From Melastoma dodecandrum (Eukaryota > Streptophyta > Magnoliopsida > Myrtales > Melastomataceae): a stretch of DNA of 64,000 nucleotides. The DNA is taken from positions 2,542,001-2,606,000 of the forward strand of contig JARUPY010000605.1 in the NCBI GenBank assembly GCA_029817715.1, in the 5' to 3' direction. The translations under genes and the position numbers were made by a program. Under the pieces are notes generated by a model. The model had not been told where the DNA came from. It made no database searches and saw nothing but the letters and a program-made list of their open reading frames with translations. Shown in pieces: positions 33,314 through 43,851 of this stretch (the first letter of the stretch is position 1; each line of letters starts with the position of its first letter).

Positions 33314-34906
33314 ATGAGAGCCGGTCAGAGGTGTCTCGACCTCCTCGACCAATGTCGGACGATCTCCCAGCTGAAGCAGATACAATCCCACCTCACCGTC
33401 ACCGCCGCCCTCTACGACCCCTACGCCTCGTCCAAGGTCATCGCCTTCGCCGCCCTCAACGATCACTCCCACGCCCGGCTCTTCTTCCGCCACGCCCCCC
33501 TCCATTGCCGGACTCCCTTCATGTGCAACACCATGATCAAGTCCTACGTTGACATGGGCCAGCACCATGACGCCCTCGCGTTCTACCGGTCTGCTGTTGC
33601 TGAGTCCCTGTTCTTGCCGAACAACTACACCTTCTCGTTCCTTCTCACGGCTTGCTCGCAGCTCGGGGACGGGTTCTCCGGGGCGTGTTATCATTGTCTG
33701 GCTCTGAGGCTGGGTTGGGTTCCCTACGACTTCGTCCGCAACGGGCTCATTCACATGTACGTGAGTTGTGAGCTGGTGGAAGCAGCTCGGAGGTTGTTCG
33801 ATGAGTGCTTGCATAGGGACGTTATTGCTTGGACGGCTTTGATAAACGGGTGCTTCAAGTGCGGCAAGGTTGACGAAGCTAGGCAACTGTTTGACGAAAT
33901 GCCTGTTAAGAACTCTGTTTCATGGAGCGCGGTCATTCACGGGTATGCCCAGGTCGGGCTCTTCGCAGAGGCATTGGAGATGTTCAAGGCCATGCAGAAC
34001 ATAGAGGGGGTTCGGATGGATCACGCATGTGTGGTTGGTGCGCTGACCGCGTGCGCGTTCCTAGGTGCCCTGGACCAGGGGAGATGGATACATGCTTACC
34101 TGAATAGGAACAGAGTCGAAGTGGACAGGATCTTGGGTACTGCACTCATTGAGATGTATGCCAAGTGTGGAGTCCTTGAAATGGCTTACCGGGTTTTCGA
34201 GGAGACGCGAGATAGGGATGTCTACGCTTTCACTGCTCTGATCTCTGGTCTTTCGAACCATGGCCGGAGTGAAGAAGCTATGGGTTTATTTGAGAGGATG
34301 CAATATGAAGGAGTTGTTCCCAATGAAGTCACTTTCATATGCGTGCTGAGTGCATGTAGTCGGATGGGCTTGACCGACCAAGGTTTGAGGTTCTTCCGGA
34401 CCATGAGGGAGGTGCATGGTGTGGAGCCTGGAGTTCAGCATTACGGTTGTTTGGTGGATCTGCTTGGTAGAGCTGGAATGCTGGAAGAGGCAAAGAAGGT
34501 GGTCGAGGAAATGCCGATGCAGCCAGACTCTTACGTACTGGGTGCATTGCTCAATGCCTGCAGGGTTCACGTTAATGCCAATCTGGGGAAGGAGATGGTT
34601 GAGAGCATAGCTCGAAAGAAGCTTGACCATGGAGGTGTCCATGTTCTTCTTTCCAATATTTATGCATCCCTAAACAAGTGGGACGAGGTCGTAAAAGTGC
34701 GGAAAGTTATGGAGGACAAAGGGGTTCAAAAGGTCCCCGGATGTAGTTCGATCGAGGTTAACGGCAGCGTCTTTGAATTTGTGGTTGGAGATAGATTATT
34801 TCCGTTCATTGACGACGTCGTCGAGACATTACACTGCATCAACAAGCATTTGAAGTTTGTCCATTTGGACAAGGATGAGGATAACAACTATGGAGAAGCT
34901 CCATGA
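33314..34906 (+). CDS. PLS-class pentatricopeptide repeat protein with E/E+ end, no DYW
   Basis: A single exon of 530 codons, typical of plant PPR genes. Tandem helical repeats run from about residue 15 to 405. Clear motif ends include NTMIKSYVDMGQHHDALAFY, DVIAWTALINGCFKCGKVDEA, NSVSWSAVIHGYAQVGLFAEA, GTALIEMYAKCGVLEMA and DVYAFTALISGLSNHGRSEEA. The E domain begins at about 407 (YVLGALLNACRVHVN) and E+ covers GVQKVPGCSSIEVNGSVFEFVVGD. The protein ends soon after, with no DYW deaminase domain. Members bind organellar RNA, often for C-to-U editing with DYW supplied in trans. The target organelle is not obvious from the N-terminus. The target RNA cannot be deduced by eye. Confidence 0.95.
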   Translation: MRAGQRCLDLLDQCRTISQLKQIQSHLTVTAALYDPYASSKVIAFAALNDHSHARLFFRHAPLHCRTPFMCNTMIKSYVDMGQHHDALAFYRSAVAESLFLPNNYTFSFLLTACSQLGDGFSGACYHCLALRLGWVPYDFVRNGLIHMYVSCELVEAARRLFDECLHRDVIAWTALINGCFKCGKVDEARQLFDEMPVKNSVSWSAVIHGYAQVGLFAEALEMFKAMQNIEGVRMDHACVVGALTACAFLGALDQGRWIHAYLNRNRVEVDRILGTALIEMYAKCGVLEMAYRVFEETRDRDVYAFTALISGLSNHGRSEEAMGLFERMQYEGVVPNEVTFICVLSACSRMGLTDQGLRFFRTMREVHGVEPGVQHYGCLVDLLGRAGMLEEAKKVVEEMPMQPDSYVLGALLNACRVHVNANLGKEMVESIARKKLDHGGVHVLLSNIYASLNKWDEVVKVRKVMEDKGVQKVPGCSSIEVNGSVFEFVVGDRLFPFIDDVVETLHCINKHLKFVHLDKDEDNNYGEAP

Positions 34907-35568
34907 CAACAATGGCTGGCTCTGTCATCTCACTTCTAAGCGACTGTGCTTCAAACATTTCCCAATGGATTATCCCCGTTCGTAACCATGGAAAGCTCAG
35001 AACTTTCAACCTCATGGCAACCATGGATTCACCTGCATCAAACAATCCCCAGGCGAGAAAACGAAGTCCCATTTATTGACTTCAGTGGTTCAACATTAGC
35101 CATCAATCTAAGACACCACAGAAGTGTGTTTGCTATACAGTAGTCTTTCTCCACACCATTCCGCCCGATCCGAGTTTCCCACTCCAATTTGGTCGACATC
35201 ACACCAACTTCAACAGAAATCTCAAAGATTTACCAGAGAAATCACAGAACAATGCATCAACCCAGAAAGAATCCAACAAAAGACGATTTCCCAATGAGAA
35301 AGCAAAGAACTTTCGCAAGCACACATACCAGAAGAACATCGATCAACTACCGCGCGACGAGCAAGCAAGGAAATATCAGAACAGTATCGTCGTACACAAA
35401 TAAGCAAGCAGGTAATCGATTCACCTTGAGGTCTGCACAAATACATATCATATCCACACCATTCACCAGGATGAACAATCCTTATATCAGGAAGAGTGAA
35501 ATGAAGACAGCTAAGTTGTAAGCCATACAAGTTATTCATCTGGATCATCCATTCATCTCCATGGCACA
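34907..35568. other. Spacer between convergent PPR and membrane-protein genes
   Basis: Holds the two 3' UTRs; no further gene is supported. Confidence 0.4.
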
Positions 35569-36156
35569 TCAGGCTTTAACTGGCTCAGAAACCTTCTCGT
35601 CGTCCGCGATCTTCACGTAGCCCATCTTCTTGATGCTGCTCAGATCCTCCTCATCCTCCTCGAACCCCTCCCCGCGGTTGTTCGAGCAGAATGACCAAAC
35701 CAGGAACATGGTCGCAGCAGTGAGGGCGCCACACCCAACCCCAAATAGCAATGCGAGGACGACGCTGAGGATGTCAACGGCACGGTCGCGGAAGGACCTA
35801 AGATCGAACCAGCCGAGGGGGTTCTCGTTATCGGCCTCGGTCCTTGCGATCCGCTGGGGGACCCCGTGGTAGACGTGACGGTGACGAGGGGGCAGGGGGA
35901 GGCGGGAATCGTCGAGTTGGAAGGTAAGGACGGAAGCCCTGGGGTTGAAGTAGGTGCTGGTGGAGGTGAAGACGAGGAATCGGGAGGAAAGGACGTCGAT
36001 GTTAGGGTTGGGGTTGCGGTTGGGGTGGCGTTCGATGGAGGAGAAGGAGATGAGGAGGGTCTTGCAGGGGCGCGCGGCGGCCGCGGGGGCGGGTGTTATG
36101 ATGAAGAGGGCGGCGAGGAGGGATCCGATCATGGCGACGGCGGCGGAGGAAGCCAT
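35569..36156 (-). CDS. Small secretory-pathway membrane protein of unknown function
   Basis: An intronless frame of 195 codons from the ATG at 36156. The open frame extends upstream to 36219 without an ATG, so the inner Met (MASSAAVAMIG) is chosen. A signal peptide is likely at 1-28 (AVAMIGSLLAALFII, then AAAARP). A lumenal/apoplastic segment with NPNPNID and LPLPPRHRH follows, one span at about 128-156 (AVDILSVVLALLFGVGCGALTAATMFLVW), and an acidic cytosolic tail (EEDEEDLSSIKKMGYVKI). The GC-rich coding is typical of plant single-exon genes. The family is not recognised; it is probably a conserved plant protein of unknown function. Confidence 0.7.
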   Translation of the reverse strand: MASSAAVAMIGSLLAALFIITPAPAAAARPCKTLLISFSSIERHPNRNPNPNIDVLSSRFLVFTSTSTYFNPRASVLTFQLDDSRLPLPPRHRHVYHGVPQRIARTEADNENPLGWFDLRSFRDRAVDILSVVLALLFGVGCGALTAATMFLVWSFCSNNRGEGFEEDEEDLSSIKKMGYVKIADDEKVSEPVKA

Positions 36157-36617
36157 CGGTGGGAGGCGCCGGGGGGACGACGAAGACGAAACAATTAAAG
36201 CAAAGAAATTGGGAGTCAAACGGGGAGAATTGAGACTTTTGCAGTTTATATACGAGTCGTAATTAATAAGTTCAGATTTTTTAGTTAAGAATCCTGCAAT
36301 TATTATTTTTAATTATTTTAATTCATAATTTTAGTACCTTCTTTTTTATTTTACATTCTGTTTACGACAATATGATAAGATTATATATATATATATATTA
36401 TGTTTTAACGCGATACGTGATTAGGACTTAGGACGTAATTATTATTATGGGACAATGTACGCAAAATTAATTAAGTGGTCCGATGGCCTAACAAATTAAG
36501 GTTGTCGTCTCCTGTCCTCCCAAACGTATTCCACGGCTATTTCATGTAAAATTCACTGAGACATTGTAAATTTTAATACGGAGGAGTCCCGATACAAATG
36601 CCTGGCAGCTGACTTAA
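36157..36617. other. Promoter and AT-rich spacer with TA microsatellite
   Basis: AT-rich, with a TA dinucleotide run at about 36381-36399. A TATA-like TTTATATACGAG near 36245-36256 on the plus strand corresponds to a minus-strand TATATAAA about 90 bases upstream of the ATG at 36156. Confidence 0.45.
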
Positions 36618-37130
36618 CTCTGGGATGGACCTAACTTCGAGTTCCCGGAGGAGGAACTTCTGGATATTCCCCAGTCGATGTCTACGGCAACTTGTCCCGG
36701 AACACCACACCATGCACCGTCCCTACAGTACTCTATCATCTCCTTCTCCACCGGTGGATTACGTCCCTCCTTTAGGCTCACGAACACGCACGATGCCTGC
36801 CCCCCAGTACTCATCTGGCCTCGCGACGACTGCTGCCTCGTTCACCGATGGGTGCCCGTAAAGTATCGACTCCGCCTCCACGCTGCTCAAGTTCTCCCCA
36901 CCGCCGATGATCACGTCCTTGGATGGGTCCTTAAGCTCTCTAATTACCTGTCCGGGTAGATGACCCCCACGTCCCCCGTGTAAAAGTACTTGTTCGGTTC
37001 GATGACATCGGATCAAGCTTCCGTGGATCAGAGACGTCAGCAAATTGAAAGGATAGGAATCGCCTAAAGCTGACTTACCCGTTCTTCATGGACTGGACTG
37101 TGCCCTTAGGATCCGCAAAGCATGACTTAT
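36618..37130 (-). pseudogene. Acyl-activating enzyme relic 1 (end of exon 1, intron, exon 2)
   Basis: On the minus strand, [12 protein letters not shown] with a GTAAG donor (37125-37067) matches the exon 1 end of the intact gene at 43852-45579. Then [13 protein letters not shown], a stop, [25 protein letters not shown] and [10 protein letters not shown], then [23 protein letters not shown]. Stops and frameshifts follow, and the C-terminal peroxisomal signal is lost. Because the intron position is preserved, this is a DNA-level duplicate. Confidence 0.82.
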
Positions 37131-37593
37131 TGGCCGCAGAAACAATCTCGTTGAGGGCGCGTTCCCATCTATTTTTTATCCCGTTTGATTAATGACATTA
37201 ATTTTAATATATTATAAAATAGAAAAATACACTATTTTCAAGACATAATAAATGCTAACAGTAGACATAATAACTGTTAAATTGATAAATTTAAAAGACA
37301 TTAATTATCCCTCAACGGGGGACATGCTTTAACAAAATCTTATTTTTTTAATTTCACTTGCCAAAACTAGACATTTTAACGGGCTCCGATCCAATACATT
37401 TATAATTGGGCTTGGACAAGGTGTAAGCCCGGGCCCAAACAATAAAATAAGCATTTTATCTGAGAGTACTCTCTCACCTGATAAAACATTTTTAGGCTTT
37501 TTTGGGCAAAGATTAATAGACGGGGAATTCTCTAATGGCTTTTGTTTGTGTTGTGAACTTAACACTTGAATAGATCAAAGAGTTATTTGAATC

Positions 37594-38668
37594 ATGGAAG
37601 AGCCGAATCCCCCGCCAACTCCACAGCCTCTCGCCCCCGCTCGTCCTCCTTGACCGTACCGCCTTTGTCTACCGCGACCGCACTTCCGTCTACACGTGGT
37701 CCCAGATTTACCACCGTCGTTGCCTCAGCCTCGCCTCCTCCCTTTCGTCTCTCGGCCTCGGGAGGGGACATGCGGTGTCCGTCATGGCTCCCAATGTCCC
37801 TGCTTTGTATGACCTCCACTTCGTCGTCCTCATGTGTGGGGATGTCCTTAGCAGTGTTGATATCTGGCTCGTTGCCCAGACCATCTCTGTGATCCTCCAT
37901 CATGGCGATTCGAGGCTACTCTTTGTTGATGTCCAGTTGCAGGGTCTCGTCCAGGAGGCCCTCGCCCTGTTCCCGGAGGATCATCCCATCTGATCCCCAT
38001 CCTCATTCGGGACGACTCCTTTCAGGATTCCCCGTTGCGATCGGCACTTGGTTTTCTATTCCACCTATGAGGAGATGGTGGAGAGGTGGGATCCCAGGTT
38101 CGTGTGGGTGGGGCCGGCCAGCGAATGGGACCCAATTACACTGAATTACTCATCAGGCACGACGGCATCGCCCAAGGCATTGTGCACTGCCACAGGGGGA
38201 CGTACCTCGTGAGTGTTGACTCTCTGATCAACTGGGGAGTCCCCAAGCAGCCGGCTGGGTACCTCGTGATTATTGACTCTATGATCACTTGGGGTCATCC
38301 ACCCGGATGGACAGGTCCAAGGATGTGATCATCAGTGGCGGGGCGAACCTGGGCAGCGTGGAGGTGGAGTCAGTTCTCTATGGGCATCTGACCGCGAGCG
38401 AGGTGGCAGTGGTGTGGCGAGGCCAGACAAGTACTGGGGGGAGATCCCGGGTACATTTGTGAGCTTAAAGAAGCAGCCTGCAGGGCAGAAGCTGCCGATG
38501 GAGAAGGAGATGATAGACTACTGCAGAGAGAGGATGCCAAACTGCATGGTGCCAAAGACATTGGTGTTACGGGACGAGCTGCTGAAGACATCGTCCAGGA
38601 AGATGCAGAAGTTTGTCCTCTCCGAACTCCCCAAGCAGTTGGGTCCACTCACATCAAGTCGGCTATGA
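37594..38668 (+). pseudogene. Acyl-activating enzyme relic 2 (internally deleted, opposite strand)
   Basis: It starts MEEPNPPPTPQP at 37594, shifts frame, then reads [50 protein letters not shown] and LFVDVQLQGLVQEALALF up to a stop near 37993. A segment with QGIVHCHRGTYLVSVDSLINW (after 38150) is followed by a duplicated piece of about 70 bases. It then jumps directly to [24 protein letters not shown]. The final frame (38414-38668) keeps CRERMPNCMVPKTLVLRDEL and ends in SRL, a canonical PTS1 signal. The core between the A5-like and A8 regions is deleted, so it is inactive. Confidence 0.85.
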
Positions 38669-38898
38669 AGGAGAAACAGCAATCGCTTAACCTCGCAAGT
38701 TTCGAATCTCATCGCAAATTCCGGCCAGCAGTTCCATCGCAGAGTAAACCGTTATTAATCGTATGTGTATCAATATCATATAAAAACGTGACATACATAT
38801 AAATGGGGTGTGTGTGGATCATACATATGATCATCGACGACGCCCCCAACTTATTTCAATCCAAATGGAATGAATGAAATCGATCGAAGAATGTGAAC

Positions 38899-39666
38899 TC
38901 ATAACCTAAACCTGAACTTACAACTGCTGTTCTTAATGCTAACAGAGTTATTCGGGGACACGTTATCGACCTGCAACCTACACCTGACCAAGAACTTCAC
39001 CTTCATCAGCTTCAGGCCACCGAGCTTGACCCTCACTGGCTGCCGGACCCTCACGGTCAACGGTATGTAACCCGTCGACTGCTGCTCCTGCTGGATGCTC
39101 GTCAGTAGGCTGGTCGCATTCTGTGTCTGGCCCGTGAGGGGCACGTTCAGGATGGTCGTGTTCCTATGGCCCTGGTAGAACTTTGGGAGCGCGCCCTGGC
39201 AGAGGTCCGAGTCCTGATACCACACGGTTATCCGGCTCCCGCCCTCGTAGTAAATCCCGATCCTCTTGTTCGGGTTGACTGCGGTGATGTTCACGTCAAA
39301 GGTGGCATAGAGGCTCATATCATTGTTGAGGCTGAACTGAGTGATCTCAAGGGTGTCGATGGAGTACTTAGGGAGCTTCGGCCTGAAGACAAGGTAAAGT
39401 ATCCCCGCAGTGGCGGCGACTGCGACGATCAACAGCACGAGGAAACACAAGGACCAGCAGAAGCAGCGGCAGAGGCAGCTCCTGCCACGCTTCGGGGGGC
39501 GGGAGTGGGTGACGGGGAATGTCCTTGGGGGGCGAGGGGGAGGGTAGGCGTGGGGTTGGTCGGACTTGGAGGAGTTGCGGGGGAACAAGGGGGCAGTTGG
39601 GGCCGCTGCTTGAGGAGACCCCTCGGGGTCGTGGACGGGGTGGATCTTGGTGGGATCGCTGCTCAT
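38899..39666 (-). CDS. NDR1/HIN1-like (NHL) LEA-2 protein
   Basis: Intronless, 255 residues, as usual for NHLs. A Pro-rich cytosolic N-terminus (1-60) leads to a basic/Cys-rich boundary (KRGRSCLCRCFCW). One membrane span is at about 71-94 (FLVLLIVAVAATAGILYLVF), followed by RPKLPKYSID. The LEA-2 domain covers about 105-245 and includes the NPNK motif at 131-134 (family consensus NPN), IGIYYEG, and N-glycosylation sites such as NIT, NTT and NNS. Closest in style to NHL6/NHL3-type proteins. Members act at the plasma membrane in pathogen and abiotic stress responses. A TATA-like TTTATAGGG on the plus strand (near 39762) is too poor to call. Confidence 0.92.
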   Translation of the reverse strand: MSSDPTKIHPVHDPEGSPQAAAPTAPLFPRNSSKSDQPHAYPPPRPPRTFPVTHSRPPKRGRSCLCRCFCWSLCFLVLLIVAVAATAGILYLVFRPKLPKYSIDTLEITQFSLNNDMSLYATFDVNITAVNPNKRIGIYYEGGSRITVWYQDSDLCQGALPKFYQGHRNTTILNVPLTGQTQNATSLLTSIQQEQQSTGYIPLTVRVRQPVRVKLGGLKLMKVKFLVRCRLQVDNVSPNNSVSIKNSSCKFRFRL

Positions 39667-40886
39667 CGTGGCGGTGTGGTCGGTAGGGTGATGTAGTCAG
39701 TGGAGAAAATGGACAAACGAGGAATGAAAGAAGGGAAGATGGGGGGGATGGAGATGGTGGTGTTTATAGGGTGATGTTAGAAATTGGTGTGGTTTTGGGT
39801 GTGAAATGGTCAAAAAGAGGACGAGAGTTTTATTATGACTTTTTTTTTTTTGGGATTAGACAAACAATTTAAGGGAGGCAGGCGAAGTTTCGTTACACGA
39901 TGTTGACTTATTGTGGGGTTGGGGTGGTGCACTTTCTACGACTTTTTCTTTTAAAAAAATTGTTTAACTTGTTTTTTTTCTTTAAGGGTGGTGTCGTAGT
40001 GTTTTGATGTTGATGCCTGAAAGGATTTCAAAAGATTGGAATACGTAAAATCGCTTCTAGAAATTTTGGAGGTGTTTTGTTGGGTAAAAAACTACGTTGA
40101 AAATGTCAGGGGTGGGGGCGAGGGAGGGAGGTTTGACGCTCTTCCCTGAGAAGGCGGGGGCAGGAGTTCGCATTCGCACCGCGTGTAATGAAATATGTTC
40201 GTTCACTCGTCTATTTTAATGGCGTGTGGATAATGGCAACAGATGTCTCTCTCTCTGTGTTTGTGTATAAGAAAGAAGAGAGTTGAGGTTATACGCGTCT
40301 TTAGTTGATGGTAGGTTTGTTTGTGTTTGTGTGTGTGTGCGCGTTTTTTTTTTCCGAGGAGGAGGGATGTAATGTAAGAAGAAGATGTCGTCGACCTCCC
40401 TCCCCCAATTTGTCCTCCTCCTGACAACCACGTGACCTCACTGCTTCCCTCACTCTTTCTAAACCAACCCCTCTGTCCCACTAAGGCGCCTGCTCCCATC
40501 ATTAAGCATCTTAAAATTATATAGGTTAGTACCCTATCAACAAAAAACATTTGACATTTGACAAATGTTTTTGTGTTCGCGTGAGAATATGGACCGGGTC
40601 TCGAGAGCCAACATGGACCCGGTCCCCTCTAATCTCGGCTGGATAGCCTCCGTCACTTTGAACCGGGCCTCCATCCATTCATGGGGTATCAAAGGGATGA
40701 TGATGAAGGCAATGTATATGTTCAGCCCATCCATCATATGCCAATGTAATTTAACTTCAACTTCAAGTTATATTCCCGGTAATTCAGCAAAAAGAAAAAA
40801 TTCGTAAAATACGAGTTAATTTCGAAATTTCGAAAATAATGTCTTGAAATTAAACTTATAATGTTGGACTTCCAAAAGACAATCTT
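39667..40886. other. Spacer upstream of NHL
   Basis: Promoter-side DNA of the minus-strand NHL gene with T-runs near 39840-39851 and a GT-rich patch at 40310-40350. No gene is supported. Confidence 0.4.
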
Positions 40887-40891
40887 GTCGG

Positions 40892-41112
40892 TGTTGTAAA
40901 ACAAAGAACGAGAAAAAGGAAGAAGGAAAATGAGGGAATATAAAGAGAAAATGGGGGGAATTTCTTATTGATTTACAAGATTATTATACGTATACAATAA
41001 TAGATATCCCTTCTACTTATAGAGATTTTACAATAGAAAGAGTCTAAAGAATTGTAACAGAATGAATCATAAATGATTACAATAAAAGGGCATTCACACT
41101 ATGTTTACAATA
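40892..41112 (-). repeat. 3' LTR of the Copia element
   Basis: Matches the right LTR over its whole length with scattered substitutions and small indels (for example GGGGGGAA versus GGGGGAGAA, and CTACTTATAGAG versus CTGTTTATATTG). A short purine-rich AAGGAGA tract lies just inside its inner edge on the minus strand, suiting a polypurine tract. Confidence 0.88.
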
Positions 41113-41258
41113 GTCTCCTTAAATGTCCATTCCAATTCTGCCTTGTTAAAAACCTTTTCAGGAAAACCCTGTGGGAAAAACCATGATAAAGGAAAAAAGA
41201 GTACAATATGTTTATTTCCCCTCTTAGTAAGATCACTTTAAATCTCCAAGTTTGCGCA

Positions 41259-41858
41259 TTATAATTTGGCAAAATATACGTTTATGGCCTCAACTTTGAG
41301 CCAACTTCCTGTTTTGTCACTAACTTAGTTTATTATATAATTTTGTCACAAACTTTTATTTTTATTTTGATTTTGGCCAATCATGAATTTCTTCTAGCGA
41401 ATGCCAAACAAGGCCTTAATATAGTCTGACCCGTATCCTATAATAGTTGAGTTTCGCTCATTCGTTCGTCACATAATCCACTTTATCCGTAGTAGTCGCC
41501 CCCTAATAGAACATCATCCGACCTTCATCGAATTTTTATATTTTTTGACAACATCAGCAACTATCGTTAACTTCTGCTTCCAATTCACTTGATTTATCCA
41601 TCAAAATTTTATAAAAAAAAAACAAATGAAAGGTTTCAATATTATTTCCCATTTTTTGAAATTTTTTTCCTTTTTAGTCGATAAATGAAAATTGTCTATT
41701 AAGGTCTGTTTGGCTTACGCATGATAAAATTCAAGATTGGCCAAAATCAAAATAAAAACAAAAGTTGGTGACAAAATTATATAACAAACTAAGTTAATGA
41801 CAAAACAGAAAGTTGGCTCAAACTTGAGGCAATAAATTGATATTTTGCCTTATAGTTT
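41259..41858. mobile_element. Mutator-type MITE copy 1, nested in the Copia element
   Basis: The element at 41268-41849 (582 bp) begins GGCAAAATATACGTTTATGG and ends in the inverted form ATTGATATTTTGCC. The inverted arms are long (about 150 bp) and carry TTTGAGCCAACTT and TATATAATTTTGTCAC. The flanks are TTATAATTT (41259-41267) and TTATAGTTT (41850-41858), a 9-bp target duplication with one mismatch. Nine-bp duplications and long TIRs point to the Mutator superfamily. It has no coding capacity. Copy 2 is at 50246-50830. Confidence 0.9.
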
Positions 41859-41899
41859 TATGCACCGGCCTTTCAAAAATTATTGTAGGCAAAGCCTTT

Positions 41900-42620
41900 G
41901 TGAATAAATCAGCCATATTTTGTGATGAACTAATTTGTTGAACATCAATATCACCACTCTTCTAGAGATAGAATTTTGGAGATATATGTTTCGTTCGATC
42001 ACCTTTGGTATATTCTCCCTTTAATTGAGCAATGCAAGCAACACTATCCTCATATAAAATTGTTGGCGAATTCTTATTTACAGATAAGCCGCATGACCCT
42101 CGAAAGTGACGTATAATTGATCTCAACCATACACATTCTCTACTGGCTTCATGAATTGTAATAATCTCAAAATGATTAGATGATGCGGCAGTAATTGTTT
42201 GTTTAATAGATCTCCAGGATATAGCAGTACCACCACATGTAAATAAATACCCTGTTTGAGATTTGCTATTATGAGGGTCGGATAAATATCATGCATCTGC
42301 GTATCCAATTAATTCTGCTTCATGCATATACGTATAATACAATCCCATGTCTATAGTTTCTCGAAGATACCGAAAAATGTGCTTAATTCCATTTTTTAAT
42401 AAATATTCATTGAGACGTTTATACCACATACGTCCAGATTGTTTCAATCCATATAGAGATCAGCATAATTTAACCGAGTAAAGGTCTCGACGATCTGAAT
42501 TATATGTTTCTGGCATTTTGAATCCTTCAGGGAGTTTCATGTATATGTCGTTCTCATTTTCTCATGAATTGATAAGATAAATGTTGTTGCATCCACCACG
42601 GGAGAATATGTCTCCTCATA
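41900..42620 (-). pseudogene. Copia reverse transcriptase / RNase H remnant
   Basis: On the minus strand: NDIYMKLPEGFKMPE, a stop, SLYGLKQSGRMWYKRLNEYLL, a deletion, then SKSQTGYLFTCGGTAISWRS (TGYVF..G.AISW signature), TAASSNHFEIITIHEASRECVWLRS and GDRTKHISPKF. The order is that of Copia pol, with stops and gaps. Confidence 0.85.
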
Positions 42621-42834
42621 ATCAATACAAGTCTCTGCGAGAATCCCTGGACAACAAGTCGTGCCTTATATATGACAATATCATTTTTCTCATTTCTTTT
42701 TTGTACGATATTGCTGCTGGGAGGAGTGCATTCGATGCATGAAAAGTGAAGAATGTTTTCTCCAACATGTCTCTGTCAGTATTAGTTTATCCACATAATT
42801 TCAATTGTTAAGTAATTCAAAATAATGCCGAACT

Positions 42835-43179
42835 TTATTCGCTCACCGATTTAAAATCTTGAAGGCGCAAATGCAACCAATCAAACTGAGCCTTTGGAAG
42901 AATGATTGTTTTCAAATGATCATACCTCTCTTTCAAATTATTCCACAGGACCAAGGGATCTTTCACGGTGGGATACTCAATTTTTAAACCTTCGTGAAGA
43001 TGGCGGCAACGAAAGATCATTGCTTTGGCCTTATCTTGGTCGGACGACGTGTTTTGATCATTAATGATATTTCCAAGACCGTTGGCCGCAAGATGAATTT
43101 CAACATCTAAAATCCATGAAAGGTAATTCCTTCCGGTGATGTCAAGGGCCGTGAACTCCAATTTTGTGAGATTCGACAT
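42835..43179 (-). pseudogene. Copia gag N-terminal remnant
   Basis: Starts MSNLTKLEFTALDITGRNYLSW, typical of plant Copia gag (the LDxxGxNYxxW motif), and continues to DPLVLWNNLKERYDHLK and FDWLHLRLQDFKSVSE. It breaks off at the internal deletion. The start is about 130 bases inside the 5' LTR. Confidence 0.85.
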
Positions 43180-43306
43180 GATGACTATAAGAAAAAATAA
43201 TGATGAGATTAAAATAAAACTAAAATTTTTCGAGGTTACCGTCGTCTACCTTAATCGACTTAGTTTCCATAAATGAGTAGGGAGATTTGGCTTTGTGCTG
43301 ATAACG

Positions 43307-43530
43307 TGTTGTAAAACAAAGAACAGGGAAAAAGGAAGAAGGAAACCGAGAGAATATGGAGAGAAAATGGGGGAGAATTTCTTATTGATTTCCGAGATCA
43401 TTATTATACGTATACAATAGATATCCCTTCTGTTTATATTGATTTTAAAACAGAAAGGATATAAAAAAATTGTAACGGAATGAATAATAAATTATTACAA
43501 TAAATGGGTATTCACGCTACGTTTATAATA
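43307..43530 (-). repeat. 5' LTR of the Copia element
   Basis: Upstream LTR for the minus-strand element, adjacent to the primer-binding-like sequence at about 43294-43306. Divergence from the other LTR is visible at many positions, so the insertion is not recent. Confidence 0.88.
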
Positions 43531-43535
43531 GTCGG

Positions 43536-43690
43536 GACTTTATAAGTCCGAATTTAAAAAATGAAAAGGAGAGTTGTACTTATAAAGTCCGATTTTCTTT
43601 TGAAAGTAGTACTTTTTGACTTTATTAAGGTATTTTTGAAAGTTGAACTTAAATGAGCAAAATCAGACTTTATAAGTCCGACTTTGAAAT
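43536..43690. repeat. Cluster of palindromic GACTTTATAAGTC units
   Basis: Three copies of a hairpin-prone core: GGACTTTATAAGTCCG at 43535-43550, ACTTATAAAGTCCG at about 43578-43591 (inverted), and AGACTTTATAAGTCCG at about 43667-43682. It may be the remains of a small MITE that the Copia element landed beside. Confidence 0.6.
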
Positions 43691-43851
43691 ATTATTTTTG
43701 GATTTTCGATACTATCTACTAAATATTTTTTCTTGTAAAATGGAACAAAGACATGTTATTTGATTTGATTGGCAAATCCTTGAATTCGTGGAAACGTCAT
43801 GGTATATTATTTTAAACATTTTATACGAAGAAAGCCTGGAATGCTTTCTTT

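Larger units (their letters stand above)
40887..43535 (-). mobile_element. Ty1/Copia retrotransposon with both LTRs, internally deleted, 5-bp target duplication
   Basis: LTRs at 40892-41112 and 43307-43530 (about 221 and 224 bp) are direct copies that begin TGTTGTAAAACAAAGAAC and end in TTTACAATA or TTTATAATA on the plus strand. Flanking GTCGG at 40887-40891 and 43531-43535 is the target duplication. Inside the right LTR is a CGTTATCAGCAC-type primer-binding sequence (minus strand), so the element reads right to left. Gag start (43179-42835) and the RT/RNase H end (about 42620-41900) remain; the rest of gag and pol is gone. A MITE is nested inside at 41268-41849. Confidence 0.9.
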
